Positions 30,183 through 43,215 of a DNA stretch of 64,000 nt are shown in pieces (the first letter of the stretch is position 1; every line of letters begins with the position of its first letter). Under the pieces are notes generated by a model that made no database searches, was not told the origin of the DNA, and saw only the letters and a list, made by a program, of their open reading frames with translations. Origin of the DNA: Actinobacillus seminis (GTDB taxonomy: Bacteria; Pseudomonadota; Gammaproteobacteria; Enterobacterales; Pasteurellaceae). The translations under genes and the position numbers were made by a program. The stretch covers positions 186,001 to 250,000 of the forward strand of contig NZ_NLFK01000001.1 in the NCBI RefSeq assembly GCF_002263215.1, read 5' to 3'.

Positions 30183-30473
30183 ATGGCAAAAGGACAATCT
30201 CTACAAGATCCTTATTTGAACACGCTACGTCGCGAACGTATTCCAGTCTCAATTTATTTGGTGAACGGTATTAAACTGCAAGGTCAAATCGAATCATTCG
30301 ACCAATTTGTTATTTTACTCAAAAATACGGTAAACCAAATGGTGTATAAACACGCTATTTCCACAGTGGTTCCGGCACGTTCCGTAACACACCACAACAA
30401 TAGTACACCACAGCCAACACATCATCATAACCAAGATGTGCAAACTGAAGATACAGATGCCCAATCGGAATAA
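30183..30473 (+). CDS. hfq: RNA chaperone Hfq
   Basis: Hexameric Sm-like protein that pairs sRNAs with mRNAs. The 96 residues begin [20 protein letters not shown], contain the Sm core ([19 protein letters not shown] and [12 protein letters not shown]) and end in a disordered His/Gln/Asp-rich tail. The ATG at 30183 has AAGGAA upstream; the frame is open 20 codons further but those do not match Hfq. Confidence 0.98.
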   Translation: MAKGQSLQDPYLNTLRRERIPVSIYLVNGIKLQGQIESFDQFVILLKNTVNQMVYKHAISTVVPARSVTHHNNSTPQPTHHHNQDVQTEDTDAQSE

Positions 30474-30475
30474 CA

Positions 30476-31864
30476 TTGCAACACTCCAAAAATCAAGCAC
30501 CGACTGATTCGGCTTCTGTACACTTACAAAGTGCGGTAGATTTTAACAAAATTTCTACCGTTCTTTCTGCTATTTCTCCTTCTCTAAATGCTAATACATT
30601 TTCTGCTTGCGACAACGCAATTGTAGTACAAACCTTTTTCTCGCAAAAAAATCTTGATGATCTGCAGGAGTTTCAATCCTTGGCAACTTCCGCCAACGTT
30701 CAAATTTTAACGACCATTACTACTTCGCAAACAACGCCACAAGCAAAATATTTTGTCGGACAAGGTAAAGCGGAAGAAATTGCCGAAGCAGTAAAACAAT
30801 ACGACGCGGATGTCGTGTTATTTAACCATAGCCTCACACCGGCGCAAACCCGTAATTTAGAAAGCGTTTTTCAATGTCGTGTAGTTGATCGTACGGGACT
30901 TATTCTTGATATTTTTGCGCAACGCGCCCGTTCTCATGAAGGAAAATTGCAAGTCGAACTGGCACAATTAAAACATTTAGCCACCCGCCTTGTGCGCCGT
31001 AAAACCGGCTTGGATCAACAAAAAGGCGCGGTTGGTTTACGTGGCCCCGGCGAAACGCAGTTGGAAACTGACCGGCGTTTGATCAAAGTACGTATTGCCC
31101 AACTACAAAACCGCTTAGAAAAAGTCGCCAAACAGCGCCAACAAAACCGTCAACCCAGACAAAAATCCGCTATCCCTACAATTTCATTAGTCGGCTATAC
31201 CAATGCGGGAAAATCGACTTTATTCAATACCTTAACTCAATCCGAGGTGTATGTGGCTGATCAACTTTTTGCCACCTTAGATCCCACCTTAAGACGCCTC
31301 TCCGTACAAGATGTGGGGACGACTATTTTAGCGGACACGGTAGGATTTATTCGCGATTTGCCTCATGATTTAATTTCCGCCTTTAAAGCAACCTTGCAAG
31401 AAACCACCGAAGCCAGTTTACTACTGCACGTGATTGATGCCTCCGACAGTCGAAATTTAGAAAATATTCAAGCAGTTAACCAAGTATTAGAAGCAATTAA
31501 CGCCCATCAAGTTCCAACCTTATTGGTTTACAACAAAATAGATCAATTGGAACAATGCGTCCCGCATATTGAATATAATGATCAACAACAGCCTGTCGCT
31601 GTTTACCTCTCCGCGCACCGACAGCAAGGAATTACTCTCCTACTTGACGCCATCCGCCAATGTTTAGTTAACGAATTAGTGGAAAGAGAAATTAAACTTA
31701 GCGTTAATCAAGGTAAAATCCGTCACGCTCTATATCAACTGAATTGTATCTATCAGGAAACCATCAACGAACAAGGCGAATATCTCCTCCATATCAAACT
31801 CAACCAAATTGAATGGGCAAAATTGCTCAAACAATTTCCGGCATTGACTGCATATCAAGCGTAG
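30476..31864 (+). CDS. hflX: Ribosome-associated GTPase HflX
   Basis: GTPase that splits stalled or heat-damaged ribosomes. The N-terminal HflX domain (about 60-190) ends in [15 protein letters not shown]; the G domain has G1 [10 protein letters not shown]3 DTVGFI and G4 NKID. The start is uncertain: the best in-frame choice is a TTG at 30476, two bases after the hfq stop, with no ATG before the conserved region. An uptake word falls at 30529-30537 within the poorly conserved N-terminus. Length 462 with the TTG. Confidence 0.93.
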   Translation: MQHSKNQAPTDSASVHLQSAVDFNKISTVLSAISPSLNANTFSACDNAIVVQTFFSQKNLDDLQEFQSLATSANVQILTTITTSQTTPQAKYFVGQGKAEEIAEAVKQYDADVVLFNHSLTPAQTRNLESVFQCRVVDRTGLILDIFAQRARSHEGKLQVELAQLKHLATRLVRRKTGLDQQKGAVGLRGPGETQLETDRRLIKVRIAQLQNRLEKVAKQRQQNRQPRQKSAIPTISLVGYTNAGKSTLFNTLTQSEVYVADQLFATLDPTLRRLSVQDVGTTILADTVGFIRDLPHDLISAFKATLQETTEASLLLHVIDASDSRNLENIQAVNQVLEAINAHQVPTLLVYNKIDQLEQCVPHIEYNDQQQPVAVYLSAHRQQGITLLLDAIRQCLVNELVEREIKLSVNQGKIRHALYQLNCIYQETINEQGEYLLHIKLNQIEWAKLLKQFPALTAYQA

Positions 31865-32010
31865 TTCATGATGACCGACGAAAGCTTCATCTTGTAGTTT
31901 TTATGTCCTTTCCTCTATTTGTGAGAAAAAAATCTAATTTTTTATAAGCGAATAAATGATAAAACTCACCAAAAATCCACCGCACTTTCTCTCTCCCACT
32001 TATTACCCCG
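31865..32010. other. Convergent hflX-cmoB spacer
   Basis: The 146 bases between two convergent stops contain an inverse uptake word (31979-31987) and T-rich stretches. I see no strong hairpin terminator and no RNA gene. Confidence 0.5.
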
Positions 32011-32979
32011 CTATTTATTCGCCAAAATCACTGCTCTTTTAGGGGAGGGATAGCCTTCAATTGTTTTGCTCTGATCTTGCGGATCGAGGAAATCAATTAA
32101 ACTTTCGTTTTCCAACCAATCGGTTTTGCGTTGCTCCTCAAGGGTCGTCACCGCGACATCCACACAGCGGACATGATAAAAACCGACTTTTTGCAACCAA
32201 TGAATGAGCGCAGCAACAGAAGGGATAAAATACACATTTTTCATTTTGGCATAACGATCCACAGGCACCAATACCGTATTTTCATCACCATCCACCACCA
32301 AGGTTTCCAGCACCAATTCTCCGCCTTTAACCAATTGATTACGCAATTGAGTTAAATGATCCAGCGGCGATTTGCGATGATACAATACGCCCATGGAAAA
32401 TACCGTATCAAACGCCGCTAGAGGTTGCATTTCTTCAATGCCTAAGGGAATTAAATTGGCTCGACGATCGTTATTTAGCAATTGACGCACCGCCTCAAAT
32501 TGGCACAAAAATAACTCCGTCGGATCAATTCCAACCACCATTTTTGCGCCCTCGCCAACCATGCGCCACATATGATAACCGCTGCCACAGCCCACATCCA
32601 AAATCACGCGATCTTGCAATGGTGCCAAATGTGGCAATACGCGCTCCCATTTAAAATCTGAACGCCATTCACAATCAATATGAATGCCATGCAAATGATA
32701 AGGTCCTTTGCGCCAAGGCATTAATTGTTTGAGATGATAAATAATGCGTTGTTTTTCTCCCTCGGATAACGGTAAATCTCGTTCAGATTTAACCGCACTT
32801 TTCAGATCAACCCGATCGGCGGTTAAGTGCGGTAGAAAATCAAGCAGTTTCGACCATTTCGCATAATCACCATGAGTTTGCTTTTCCCATTGAGTTAATT
32901 GCAAAGGTAAAGTTTCCAGCCATGCCGACAAGGGCGAAAGGGCAATTTGTTGATAAAAAGGACGAAAATCAATGCTCAT
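32011..32979 (-). CDS. cmoB: tRNA U34 carboxymethyltransferase
   Basis: Transfers the carboxymethyl group of carboxy-SAM to 5-hydroxyuridine at tRNA position 34. At 322 residues it matches E. coli CmoB (323). SAM-fold motifs are [17 protein letters not shown] and [12 protein letters not shown], and the family-typical [14 protein letters not shown] follows. I use the ATG at 32979 ([13 protein letters not shown]); the open frame runs 33 codons upstream into putP but lacks family similarity. The usual partner cmoA is not adjacent. Confidence 0.95.
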   Translation of the reverse strand: MSIDFRPFYQQIALSPLSAWLETLPLQLTQWEKQTHGDYAKWSKLLDFLPHLTADRVDLKSAVKSERDLPLSEGEKQRIIYHLKQLMPWRKGPYHLHGIHIDCEWRSDFKWERVLPHLAPLQDRVILDVGCGSGYHMWRMVGEGAKMVVGIDPTELFLCQFEAVRQLLNNDRRANLIPLGIEEMQPLAAFDTVFSMGVLYHRKSPLDHLTQLRNQLVKGGELVLETLVVDGDENTVLVPVDRYAKMKNVYFIPSVAALIHWLQKVGFYHVRCVDVAVTTLEEQRKTDWLENESLIDFLDPQDQSKTIEGYPSPKRAVILANK

Positions 32980-32980
32980 A

Positions 32981-34534
32981 TTATAATGCCTGTTTATACG
33001 CTTTATCCGCTTGCTCAAAAGTGTCTTGAATCGCTTGGCTTGGTGCAGCGGATAACAAGGACACCACCAAGATAGCAAGGCCGGCTAAAATAAATCCCGG
33101 GATCATTTCATAAATATTGTACCAATCATTTTGGCTAATCGTTTCTCCCGCACCAGCCCACAACAGAACATTTGCCACCACACTTTTCCAAGCAAACACA
33201 GTAATCGCGCCGGTTAACATCCCCGCCATTGCCGCAGAAGCAGTCATGCGTTTCCAAAATAAGGAAAATAACACCACCGGACCAAAAGCACAACCAAATC
33301 CAGCCCAAGCAAATTGTACCAAAACCAACACTTTACTGTTTTCATCTTGCGCTATCCAAATGGCAATTGCAGCAATCAACAACACCATTGCGCGCCCAAG
33401 CCAAACCAATTCTTTTTCGCCGGCTTTCGGGCGAATAAAGCCTTTGTAAAAATCTTCAGTAATGGCACTGGAAGAAATCAATAATTGGCAACTTAAGGTA
33501 CTCATCACCGCCGCTAAAATTGCCGATAATAAAATCCCTGCAATCCATGGGTTAAACAATAATTGAGCCAATTCGATAAACACTTGTTCAGGTTCATTGT
33601 TCACAATACCGGAAACGGAGGGATTGGCATAAAAATACGCAATACCAAAAAAACCAATGCCCACCGCACCGACTAAGCATAAAATCATCCAAGTGATACT
33701 AATACGTCGCGCTTGCGTTAAGGATTTCACGGAATCCGCCGCCATAAAACGGGCAAGAATATGCGGTTGACCGAAATAACCTGCCCCCCAAGCAGTAAGA
33801 CTAAATAAACCCAGTATGGTGGTTCCCTTAAAAATATCAGTAAAATCTTTTTGCACCGCCATTTCCGCTTGCGCCAATACCTGTTGAAATTCATCTACGC
33901 CACCGATACTCAAAACTACATAAACCGGCGTTAAAATCAAAGCGAAAATCATTAAAGTCGCTTGAATGGTATCCGTCCAACTGACCGCTAAAAACCCACC
34001 GATAAAGGTATAGGCAATGGTCGCTAAGGCGCCATACCAAAGGGCGACGGAATAATCAATATGGAAAAGATTTTGAAATAATTTTGCTCCCGCTACCACG
34101 CCGGATGCGCAATAAATGGTAAAAAAGACCAAAATAATGGTTGCAGAAACCATTTTAAGCAACGGGTGACTTGCACCAAATCGATTATGAAAATATTCCG
34201 GTAACGTCAAAGCATTATGATTAAACTCGGTATAAACCCGCAACCGTCCGGCAACAAACAACCAGTTAAGATACGCGCCGATAGTTAAACCGATAGCAAT
34301 CCATCCTTCCACCAGCCCAGAAAGGTAAACGGCACCCGGCAATCCCATTAATAACCACCCCGACATATCCGACGCACCTGCGGACATTGCGGTAACAAAA
34401 CTGCCAAGACGACGTCCACCTAAAATATAATCTGATAAATTGTTGGTATAATAATAAGCTAACACGCCAATCAACAACATTCCGAAAATATAGACAGTAA
34501 ACGTAACCATTGTTGGATCAAATCCAAACATCAT
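32981..34534 (-). CDS. putP: Sodium/proline symporter
   Basis: Na+-coupled proline uptake carrier of the SSS family, in the inner membrane. The 517 residues have about 13 helices, with the family signatures [25 protein letters not shown]-like Na+/proline region near 40-70 and [14 protein letters not shown]. Its stop lies one base before the cmoB start, so cmoB may be co-transcribed. It is divergent from rng. Confidence 0.95.
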   Translation of the reverse strand: MMFGFDPTMVTFTVYIFGMLLIGVLAYYYTNNLSDYILGGRRLGSFVTAMSAGASDMSGWLLMGLPGAVYLSGLVEGWIAIGLTIGAYLNWLFVAGRLRVYTEFNHNALTLPEYFHNRFGASHPLLKMVSATIILVFFTIYCASGVVAGAKLFQNLFHIDYSVALWYGALATIAYTFIGGFLAVSWTDTIQATLMIFALILTPVYVVLSIGGVDEFQQVLAQAEMAVQKDFTDIFKGTTILGLFSLTAWGAGYFGQPHILARFMAADSVKSLTQARRISITWMILCLVGAVGIGFFGIAYFYANPSVSGIVNNEPEQVFIELAQLLFNPWIAGILLSAILAAVMSTLSCQLLISSSAITEDFYKGFIRPKAGEKELVWLGRAMVLLIAAIAIWIAQDENSKVLVLVQFAWAGFGCAFGPVVLFSLFWKRMTASAAMAGMLTGAITVFAWKSVVANVLLWAGAGETISQNDWYNIYEMIPGFILAGLAILVVSLLSAAPSQAIQDTFEQADKAYKQAL

Positions 34535-34658
34535 GACCTCACACTATGATTTATCGTACGAAAATTTGAGGAAGGTCACATTTTACCTTATTTGCCTCTA
34601 TTATTCTATTTTCCTTTTCGTTAGACTAGAGCAAAACAAAATTAAGGATATTTTTATT

Positions 34659-36133
34659 ATGGAATCTGTTGAATTATTGGTGAACGTTACGCCGAACGAA
34701 ACCAGGATCGCGCTTGTCGATACCGGCATATTAAAAGAAGTACATATTGAACGTCAGGCAAAACGCGGTATTGTCGGTAATATTTATAAAGGCCGTGTCA
34801 CGCGCGTATTACCCGGAATGCAATCCGCATTCGTCGATATTGGATTGGAAAAAGCCGCCTTTTTACACGCCTCGGACATCGTTTCGCACACCGAATGTGT
34901 AGATGAAAACGAGAAAAAACAATTTATCGTCAAAGATATTGCCGAATTAGTTCGCGAAGGACAGGATATTGTAGCACAAGTGGTTAAAGATCCTCTCGGC
35001 ACCAAAGGCGCTCGCCTCACCACAGACATCACTCTCCCCTCCCGCTATTTAGTCTTTATGCCGGAAAACAGCCACGTCGGTGTATCGCAACGCATTGAAA
35101 GCGAAGAGAACGCGCCCGTCTAAAAGCATTAGTCGAACCTTTTTGTGATGAGTTAGGCGGGTTTATCATCCGTACCGCTTCAGAAGGCGCCACCGAAGAA
35201 GAATTACACCAAGATGCGGAATTTTTAAAACGCCTATGGCGCAAAGTCCTCGAACGTCGCAATAAATATCCGACACGATCTATGTTATATGGTGAGCTGG
35301 CGCTCACACAACGCATTTTAAGGGATTTTATCGGTGCCGGCTTAGAAAAAATCCGGATTGACTCCAAGTTATGTTTTGCCGAGGTCAAACAATTTACCGA
35401 AGAATTTATCCCAATGCTCACCGATAAACTGGTGTTATATTCCGGCAACCAACCGCTATTTGATCTTTATGGCGTCGAAACTGCCATTCAAACCGCATTA
35501 AATAAACGGGTCAACCTAAAATCCGGCGGTTATTTAATTATTGAACAAACGGAAGCCATGACCACTATCGACATCAACACCGGTGCCTTTGTCGGTCATC
35601 ACACCTTAGCCGAAACTATTTTTAACACCAATATTGAAGCCACCAAAGCTATCGCGCAACAATTGCAACTACGCAACCTCGGTGGAATTATCATTATTGA
35701 TTTTATTGATATGCAAAGCGACGAGCACCGCAACCGCGTACTGGAAGCCTTGCAACAAGCCTTGTCCAAAGATCGTGTCAAAACCAATGTCAATGGATTT
35801 ACTCAATTAGGTCTAGTCGAAATGACCCGCAAACGCACACGCGAAAGTTTGGAACATGTCCTCTGCGGCGACTGCCCATCTTGCAACGGGCGCGGACGCG
35901 TGAAAACTGTGGAAACCATATGCTATGAAATCATGCGTGAAATTATCCGCGTTCATCACCTATTCTCCTGCGAACAATTTGTGGTTTACGCGTCACACGA
36001 AGTCGCCGATTATTTAATTAACGAAGAAAGCCACGGACTTCTCGCCGAACTGGAAGTTTTTATCGGCAAACAAATCCAAATCAAAACCGAGGCTTACTAC
36101 CACCAAGAACAATTTGATGTGGTAGTAATGTAA
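34659..36133 (+). pseudogene. rng: Ribonuclease G with a one-base frameshift
   Basis: RNase G matures the 16S rRNA 5' end and turns over mRNAs. The first part (34659-35123) matches E. coli RNase G through HVGVSQRIESEE, then shifts to a stop; the second, from about 35109, continues as ERARLKALVEPFCDELGGFIIRT-like sequence to a normal end (NQEQFDVVVM type). Restoring one G after GAG at 35106-35108 gives one 491-residue protein (E. coli 489) with S1 domain, catalytic DITLPSRY and IDFIDM segments and the zinc link CGDCPSCNGRG. The start ATG follows AAGGA. Nothing else is damaged, so a sequencing error or very recent mutation is likely. Confidence 0.93.
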
Positions 36134-36185
36134 CCCCTACTGCCGGCAAAGCCGACGTTCAAAACTTAAAGGTTTTGTGGCAATA

Positions 36186-36303
36186 CAAAGAAAAGTAACA
36201 TATCAAGATAAAATAAAGACCAGGCACGAGCGAAACGCTCGTGCCAGTGATTAATAAAAAACATGATAAAGGTGCGACAACAACGCAAAGAAAAGTAACA
36301 TAA
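36186..36303. repeat. Intergenic repeat unit with a 17-base direct repeat around a stem-loop
   Basis: CAAAGAAAAGTAACATA occurs at about 36186-36202 and again near 36286-36302, flanking a perfect ten-pair hairpin. It lies in the convergent rng-serS spacer and looks like a dispersed intergenic repeat rather than a gene. Confidence 0.6.
36223..36245. terminator. Perfect palindromic stem-loop between rng and serS
   Basis: GGCACGAGCG and CGCTCGTGCC form ten GC-rich pairs with an AAA loop. No long T-run follows on either strand, so it may be a REP-like element or a transcript end barrier for the two convergent genes. Confidence 0.65.
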
Positions 36304-36305
36304 CC

Positions 36306-37604
<1,299 letters not shown>

Positions 37605-37672
37605 TTATTTTATTGCTTAAATTTGAAATAATTACCTTTATTTTAGATCGGATTAAAAAAATAAACCAGTTA

Positions 37673-39019
37673 CTACCGCACTTTATAACGAATATTCGTA
37701 CTTTGCCGATCACATTCTTTTAACCGCGCTAATTTTTGCGCAATTTGAATTTCCATCCCTCGATCGGTCGGGAAATAAAACTGCATCTCTTTCAACTGCG
37801 GTGGAAAATAATTTTCACCGGCGGCATAAGCATTCGGTTCATCATGAGCATAGCGGTATTCCGCGCCATAACCCAAATTTTTCATCAACTGCGTCGGTGC
37901 ATTGCGTAAGTGTTCAGGTACATCAAAATCCGGATTTTCTATCGCTAATTTTTTCGCCGCATTAAACGCCTGATAAACCGCATTGCTTTTCGGCGCCACT
38001 GCCAAATACACAATCGCCTGCGCAATAGCACGCTCCCCTTCTGCTGCGCCGATGCGAGTAAAACAATCCCACGCTGCCAACGCCACTTGCATGGCTCGTG
38101 GATCCGCATTACCCACATCTTCCGAAGCAATCGCCAATAAACGTCTTGCCACATAAAGCGGATCGCCGCCGGCTGTGATAATTCGTGCATACCAATACAA
38201 TGCCGCATCCGGCGCTGAACCGCGCACGGATTTGTGCAACGCGGAAATCAAATCATAATAACGATCACCTTGTTTATCAAAACGCGCCTGTCGTTCACCC
38301 AGTACTTCGATTAACAAAGTGCGGTCTAATTTTTTCCCGTTTTCACCTTCCTCTGCCATATCCGCCATCAACTCAAGGCAATTTAACGCTAAACGAGCAT
38401 CGCCATGCACATATTCGGCTAACAAAGCGAATAAATTCGGCTCAACAACTAACCGCTCTTTGCCCAAACCGCGTTCTTCATCCTCAATCGCCCGTTGCAA
38501 CACTTGCTCAATTTCCGACGAGTTCAGCGGCTTTAAAATATATACTCGCGCACGGGAAAGCAACGCGCCGTTCAATTCAAAAGAGGGATTTTCCGTAGTC
38601 GCACCAATAAAAATAATGGTTCCCTCTTCAATATGCGGCAAAAAAGCATCCTGCTGGCTTTTATTAAACCGATGCACTTCATCTACAAATAACACCGTGC
38701 GTCGATCGGCTAGACGATTTTGTTTCGCTTTATCAATGGCTTCACGAATTTCTTTAATCCCGCCAGTTACCGCAGAAATACGCTCCACATCCGCATTGAT
38801 GCGCTGCGCGATAATTTCAGCAAGAGTGGTTTTCCCCGTCCCCGGCGGTCCCCAAAAAATCATAGAATGAATATGTCCGGCTTCAATAGCTTTGCGCAGC
38901 GGTTTTCCCGTGCCAATTAAATGGGATTGCCCGCAATATTGCGCCAAGGTGGTTGGTCGCATTCTAGCGGCTAAAGGACGAAAATCATTTTCAGCGAAAT
39001 CAAAACTCAGATTAGCCAT
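37673..39019 (-). CDS. rarA: Replication-associated recombination ATPase RarA (MgsA)
   Basis: AAA+ clamp-loader-like ATPase acting at stalled forks. The 448 residues have Walker [15 protein letters not shown] near 55, Walker [21 protein letters not shown] and sensor 1 [14 protein letters not shown]. The gene order lolA-rarA-serS downstream of ftsK and lrp is the standard gamma-proteobacterial cluster. Confidence 0.96.
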   Translation of the reverse strand: MANLSFDFAENDFRPLAARMRPTTLAQYCGQSHLIGTGKPLRKAIEAGHIHSMIFWGPPGTGKTTLAEIIAQRINADVERISAVTGGIKEIREAIDKAKQNRLADRRTVLFVDEVHRFNKSQQDAFLPHIEEGTIIFIGATTENPSFELNGALLSRARVYILKPLNSSEIEQVLQRAIEDEERGLGKERLVVEPNLFALLAEYVHGDARLALNCLELMADMAEEGENGKKLDRTLLIEVLGERQARFDKQGDRYYDLISALHKSVRGSAPDAALYWYARIITAGGDPLYVARRLLAIASEDVGNADPRAMQVALAAWDCFTRIGAAEGERAIAQAIVYLAVAPKSNAVYQAFNAAKKLAIENPDFDVPEHLRNAPTQLMKNLGYGAEYRYAHDEPNAYAAGENYFPPQLKEMQFYFPTDRGMEIQIAQKLARLKECDRQSTNIRYKVR

Positions 39020-39081
39020 AACAAAGATCTCATGGGTTGGTCAATGAAAAATCAATAAATCACATCTTGATAAATGTAAAA

Positions 39082-39101
39082 AGGTGCGTAAAAACGCACC
39101 T
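39082..39101 (-). terminator. Stem-loop after lolA
   Basis: AGGTGCGT and ACGCACCT form a perfect eight-pair stem with an AAAA loop. On the minus strand it lies just after the lolA stop, with a T-containing stretch after, so it is a probable terminator between lolA and rarA. Confidence 0.7.
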
Positions 39102-39121
39102 ATCATACCATAATTTACCGT

Positions 39122-39739
39122 TTATTTTTTACGTTGGTCATCCAACTCGGCACCTTTCGGCACGCTAAATTTAAACAAGCTGTCAGCAAGTGCTTGATTG
39201 GTAATATTTCGCAATTGATATAAATTCACTTGTCCATCACGCTCAACCGTGCTGAAATTTTTCAACACACCGTCGGCATCCACACGAATATTAAATTGTT
39301 TAATTGCGCTTTTTTTGTCTTTCGGCGTTAAGGTAAAACTATCCGCCTGTTGTTCCACGGTATATTGTTGCCAATAAGATTTATCGTTACCGGTCAGCAA
39401 CACGAATGGCGTATTATTTACCGCCTCTTTCACCCAATTAGCGGTCACTTGTTCCACAAAAGGATCATAGAACCATAGCGTTTTTCCATCAGAAATAATC
39501 CGAGTTTCTTGTGGCGTTTTATTCTCCATACGAAATAAATTCGGGCGTTTAATCTGGATTTTTCCCGTCCCCTGTTGCACTTCTTTACCCTTAGGATCGC
39601 TGACTTTTTGCATATAATCCGCACTCAAGGTATCTACTTTGTTTAAGCGCGCCTGTAATTCTTCCGTCGCGCTCGCCCAAACTAAGCTACTCATAGAGGC
39701 TAATAAAAGTGCGGTCAATTTTACCGTTTTTTTCATCAT
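39122..39739 (-). CDS. lolA: Outer-membrane lipoprotein carrier protein
   Basis: Periplasmic chaperone that carries lipoproteins from LolCDE to LolB. The 205 residues begin with a signal peptide ([22 protein letters not shown]) and then [20 protein letters not shown] and [20 protein letters not shown], the family's lipid-pocket strands. It starts 15 bases after the ftsK stop. An uptake word overlaps the signal-peptide codons (39717-39725). Confidence 0.95.
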   Translation of the reverse strand: MMKKTVKLTALLLASMSSLVWASATEELQARLNKVDTLSADYMQKVSDPKGKEVQQGTGKIQIKRPNLFRMENKTPQETRIISDGKTLWFYDPFVEQVTANWVKEAVNNTPFVLLTGNDKSYWQQYTVEQQADSFTLTPKDKKSAIKQFNIRVDADGVLKNFSTVERDGQVNLYQLRNITNQALADSLFKFSVPKGAELDDQRKK

Positions 39740-39754
39740 TTACGTTCCTTTCAG

Positions 39755-42652
39755 TTAATAGTTGGACTGTCTTGCTAAAATTTCACGCTTACCATTTTGT
39801 ATCGGAGAGACTATGCCTTGCTCCTCCATTTGATCCATAATCCGTGCGGCACGATTAAACCCGACTTTAAATTTACGTTGAATGGAGGAAACCGACGTGG
39901 TGCCAGTAGCAATCACAAATTCCATCACTTCATCAAATAAATCATCTAAATCATCACTGTCTGATGCACTACGAGTATTCTCTTCCTCATCGTCAGAACC
40001 TGTGAGAATATTTTCAATATAATTCGGCTTCCCTCTTGCTCTCCAATCATCCGCTACACGCGCTACCTCATCATCACTCATAAACGCCCCATGTACCCGA
40101 ATTAAATCCGAGGATCCTTGCCCTGAATACAACATATCACCACGTCCAAGCAAGGCTTCCGCTCCGGTTTGATCCAAAATGGTACGCGAGTCAATTTTAC
40201 TCGCCACAGTAAAGGCAATGCGACTTGGGATATTCGCTTTAATCAATCCCGTGATAACATCTACCGACGGACGTTGTGTCGCCAAAATCAAATGAATACC
40301 GATCGCGCGCGCTTTTTGTGCCAAACGAGCAATCAATTCCTCAATTTGTTTACCGGCAACCATCATCAAATCAGCAAACTCATCCACGATAACCACAATA
40401 TAACTTAATTTTTCCAATGGCGGCGGTAGGCTGTCCATGGTATCGCCCGGACGCCAAACCGGATTTGGAATCGGCATTCCCATTGCATTGTATTCATCAA
40501 TTTTGTCGTTAAATCCCTCAATATTGCGCACTCGCAAAGCGGATAAAAGCTGATAACGACGCTCCATTTCATCCACGCACCAACGCAACGCGTTCGCTGC
40601 TTTTTTCATGTCGGTAACCACTTCGGTCAACAAATGAGGAATGCCATTATAAATGGACAATTCCACCACTTTCGGGTCAATCATAATAAATTTGACTTCT
40701 TCCGGTTTAACGCGAAATAGCAAACTTAAAATCATGGTATTCACTCCAACGGATTTTCCCGAACCGGTAGAACCCGCTACCAATAAATGTGGCATTTTGG
40801 CTAAATCCACCACCACCGGTTTACCGCTAATATCTTTGCCTAACGCCATGGATAAGAGGGATTTAGATTGACGAAACTCATCACTATCCAACACATCACG
40901 CAAAGGCACGGTTTGTCGGTTCACATTCGGCGTTTCAATACCGATATAAGGTTTGCCCGGAATCACTTCCGCCACACGAATGGATCGGAACATTAACGCT
41001 CGTGCCAAATCCGTATCAATACTGCTGACTTTAGAGGCTTTGACACCCGGTTGCAATTCAAGTTCATAACGGGTGACCACCGGACCGATTAACACATCTT
41101 TTACCGTTGCTTTAACATTAAAGTTGCGCAATTGTTGTTCAATTCGCCGCGAAGTTTGCTCAATTTCCTCACGGGTAATTTGTTGCGCTTGCGCCGGACG
41201 ATATTCCAATAAATCCAACGTCGGTAACGGTGTCGTCGGTTTTTCTATTATCATTGATTTTCGTTGCAACGCCGGATGAATTAAGGTGTCACTATAAGAT
41301 TTATAAGGCATTGACGAGGCATTTTCCAGCGTATGCGCCACATTAGTCGGTGCCAAAATCACATTAAGCGCTTCTTCTGCATTTAAGGCTTTCGCACGTG
41401 ATGCCAGTGCTTCCAATCGTTGTTGTTCTTGCGCGGCAAATTGGCGAGCTAATTCATTATGTAAGTCCGCCTCTTCCGGATCGTCAACCGCCTCATCCTC
41501 TGCAGGTATAAGTGCGGTCATTTTTGGCGCAGTTTGCGCATCAGCAGGAAGCGAAACTTTCGGCATGGCTTCCTCATTATCCAAGATCTTCTCATGTTTC
41601 TTCTCATGTTTCAACGCAATACTCTTTTGACCTACCATGTCATGTTTAAGGGAAAAATCCAGCGCACTTTGTAACAGCTCAGGTGATCGCTCGTCCTGAT
41701 TTGAATTAATCTTCGACGAAATGGTCACATTCAGCAATTCTGTAGCAAGATCCATGGAATAACCCAAATCGGCACTCGATTTTTCCGTCGCAATCGAAAC
41801 CTCCGGCAAAGCAACATGCATTTCCTCAAGAAAAACATTTGCCTTCGCCTCTTGCGCAACATCCGTCGCCACCGACACTATTTTACCTTGACCGGTCGTT
41901 TGTGTCGGCGGCGGGGTTAATCCACGAATATTAATCAAATGCCTGACATCCACCAATTTACCTTGTGTCACATTTTCGCTAACGTTGATAGTTGGCGCTT
42001 TTTGAATAATAATTTCCTCAATCGCTTCCGCTTCAGTGGGCGCCTCTACCGCTACGCGATTTTGTGGCGCATTCGGTTCTTCATTTTTCATTGTCAACCA
42101 TGCATAAAAGCGCATAAGTAACCGAATTAATGAGGCGCCGGAGCAAAAAATAAACCCCACCACACTCAAAATAAAGGCAAATAATAAAATACCAAATTTA
42201 CCCAATAACGAAAAAAAACCGGCAATCAAACTGCCACCAAGTACGCCACCGGATAAATAATAAGGCGTGTTAGAAAGCAATAGCGTTGACAAGGCAGTTA
42301 AGCCGCTCAGCAACAGCACAAAGCCAAAAATGCGCAAGGAAAAGCGCGTCCAAGTTAAGCAATCAATGCGCTTGGTACGAATAAAATAAATCGGTGCAAT
42401 AAATAGCACAAAAGGAATAATATTCCCCACATGACCAAATAAAGCAAAAAATAAATCGATCACCCAAGCGCCTAATTTACCCGCTTTATTTAAGGTGACC
42501 GGTTGTGATGAAGACACTGACCAAGAACTGTCAAACGGGTTATAACTTATCCAAGCGATAATTAAATAAAGCCCGAAAAGGGTGGCCAATCCGAGTAAAA
42601 ATTCAATAACATATTGTTTAGGGGTAAAATGTTCGCTAATTTTTTTGATCAT
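39755..42652 (-). CDS. ftsK: DNA translocase FtsK
   Basis: Septal DNA pump that clears chromosomes from the division site and activates XerCD at dif. The N-terminal part (about 1-190) has four or five helices; a variable linker covers about 190-480; the motor follows with Walker A VAGSTGSGKSVGVN and Walker B VIVDEFADLMM; the last 65 residues form the DNA-reading gamma winged helix (SSIQRKFKVGFNRAARIMDQ). At 965 residues it is shorter than E. coli FtsK (1329) because the linker is short, as in other Pasteurellaceae. Confidence 0.97.
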   Translation of the reverse strand: MIKKISEHFTPKQYVIEFLLGLATLFGLYLIIAWISYNPFDSSWSVSSSQPVTLNKAGKLGAWVIDLFFALFGHVGNIIPFVLFIAPIYFIRTKRIDCLTWTRFSLRIFGFVLLLSGLTALSTLLLSNTPYYLSGGVLGGSLIAGFFSLLGKFGILLFAFILSVVGFIFCSGASLIRLLMRFYAWLTMKNEEPNAPQNRVAVEAPTEAEAIEEIIIQKAPTINVSENVTQGKLVDVRHLINIRGLTPPPTQTTGQGKIVSVATDVAQEAKANVFLEEMHVALPEVSIATEKSSADLGYSMDLATELLNVTISSKINSNQDERSPELLQSALDFSLKHDMVGQKSIALKHEKKHEKILDNEEAMPKVSLPADAQTAPKMTALIPAEDEAVDDPEEADLHNELARQFAAQEQQRLEALASRAKALNAEEALNVILAPTNVAHTLENASSMPYKSYSDTLIHPALQRKSMIIEKPTTPLPTLDLLEYRPAQAQQITREEIEQTSRRIEQQLRNFNVKATVKDVLIGPVVTRYELELQPGVKASKVSSIDTDLARALMFRSIRVAEVIPGKPYIGIETPNVNRQTVPLRDVLDSDEFRQSKSLLSMALGKDISGKPVVVDLAKMPHLLVAGSTGSGKSVGVNTMILSLLFRVKPEEVKFIMIDPKVVELSIYNGIPHLLTEVVTDMKKAANALRWCVDEMERRYQLLSALRVRNIEGFNDKIDEYNAMGMPIPNPVWRPGDTMDSLPPPLEKLSYIVVIVDEFADLMMVAGKQIEELIARLAQKARAIGIHLILATQRPSVDVITGLIKANIPSRIAFTVASKIDSRTILDQTGAEALLGRGDMLYSGQGSSDLIRVHGAFMSDDEVARVADDWRARGKPNYIENILTGSDDEEENTRSASDSDDLDDLFDEVMEFVIATGTTSVSSIQRKFKVGFNRAARIMDQMEEQGIVSPIQNGKREILARQSNY

Positions 42653-42664
42653 TGTCCGTTAACA

Positions 42665-43153
42665 TTATTTGAGTTGTAAAAAATTGGTTTGTTTCACTTC
42701 TTCCATCACCACGTAGGTGCGAGTATCATTAACGCCCGGTAAGCGTAGTAACGTGGTACCGAGTAATTTGCGGTATGCTGCCATATCTGCCACACGGGTT
42801 TTTAATAAATAATCAAAATCGCCGGATACCAAATGGCATTCTTGAATTTCATCTAATTGTTGTACCGCCGCATTAAACTCCTCAAACACATCAGGCTTGC
42901 CACGTACCAACGTGATTTCCACAATCACCAGTAGCGGCGAGTCCAATAATTCAGGATTAAGCAGCGCCCGATAGCCCATGATAACCCCTTGTTTTTCCAA
43001 ACGCTTTACCCGTTCTAAACAAGGCGTTGGCGACAGCCCGACTTTTTTTGAAAGATCAATATTGGAGATTTTCCCATTACGTTGTAATTCATTTAAAATT
43101 TTAATATCAATACTGTCTAATGACTTAAATTTTTTTCCATTGGTCATCCCCAT
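42665..43153 (-). CDS. lrp: Leucine-responsive regulatory protein Lrp
   Basis: Feast/famine transcription regulator. The 162 residues have an N-terminal HTH (LDSIDIKILNELQRNGKISNIDLSKKVG, then SPTPCLERVKRLE) and a C-terminal ligand-binding RAM domain (about 75-155, ending RTYVVMEEVKQTN). It lies directly upstream of ftsK, as in E. coli, with only 12 bases between. Confidence 0.95.
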   Translation of the reverse strand: MGMTNGKKFKSLDSIDIKILNELQRNGKISNIDLSKKVGLSPTPCLERVKRLEKQGVIMGYRALLNPELLDSPLLVIVEITLVRGKPDVFEEFNAAVQQLDEIQECHLVSGDFDYLLKTRVADMAAYRKLLGTTLLRLPGVNDTRTYVVMEEVKQTNFLQLK

Positions 43154-43215
43154 CTGTAGAATTAAGCAAAACAGCTTTTAATTCTACACTATTTATTTTA
43201 GATTGTGGGGCTATT

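Noticed and set aside
35282-36133. The 3' part of rng as a separate gene with start at 35282
   Set aside because: No ribosome site; the coding sequence is continuous with RNase G upstream of this Met for 57 more codons after the frameshift.
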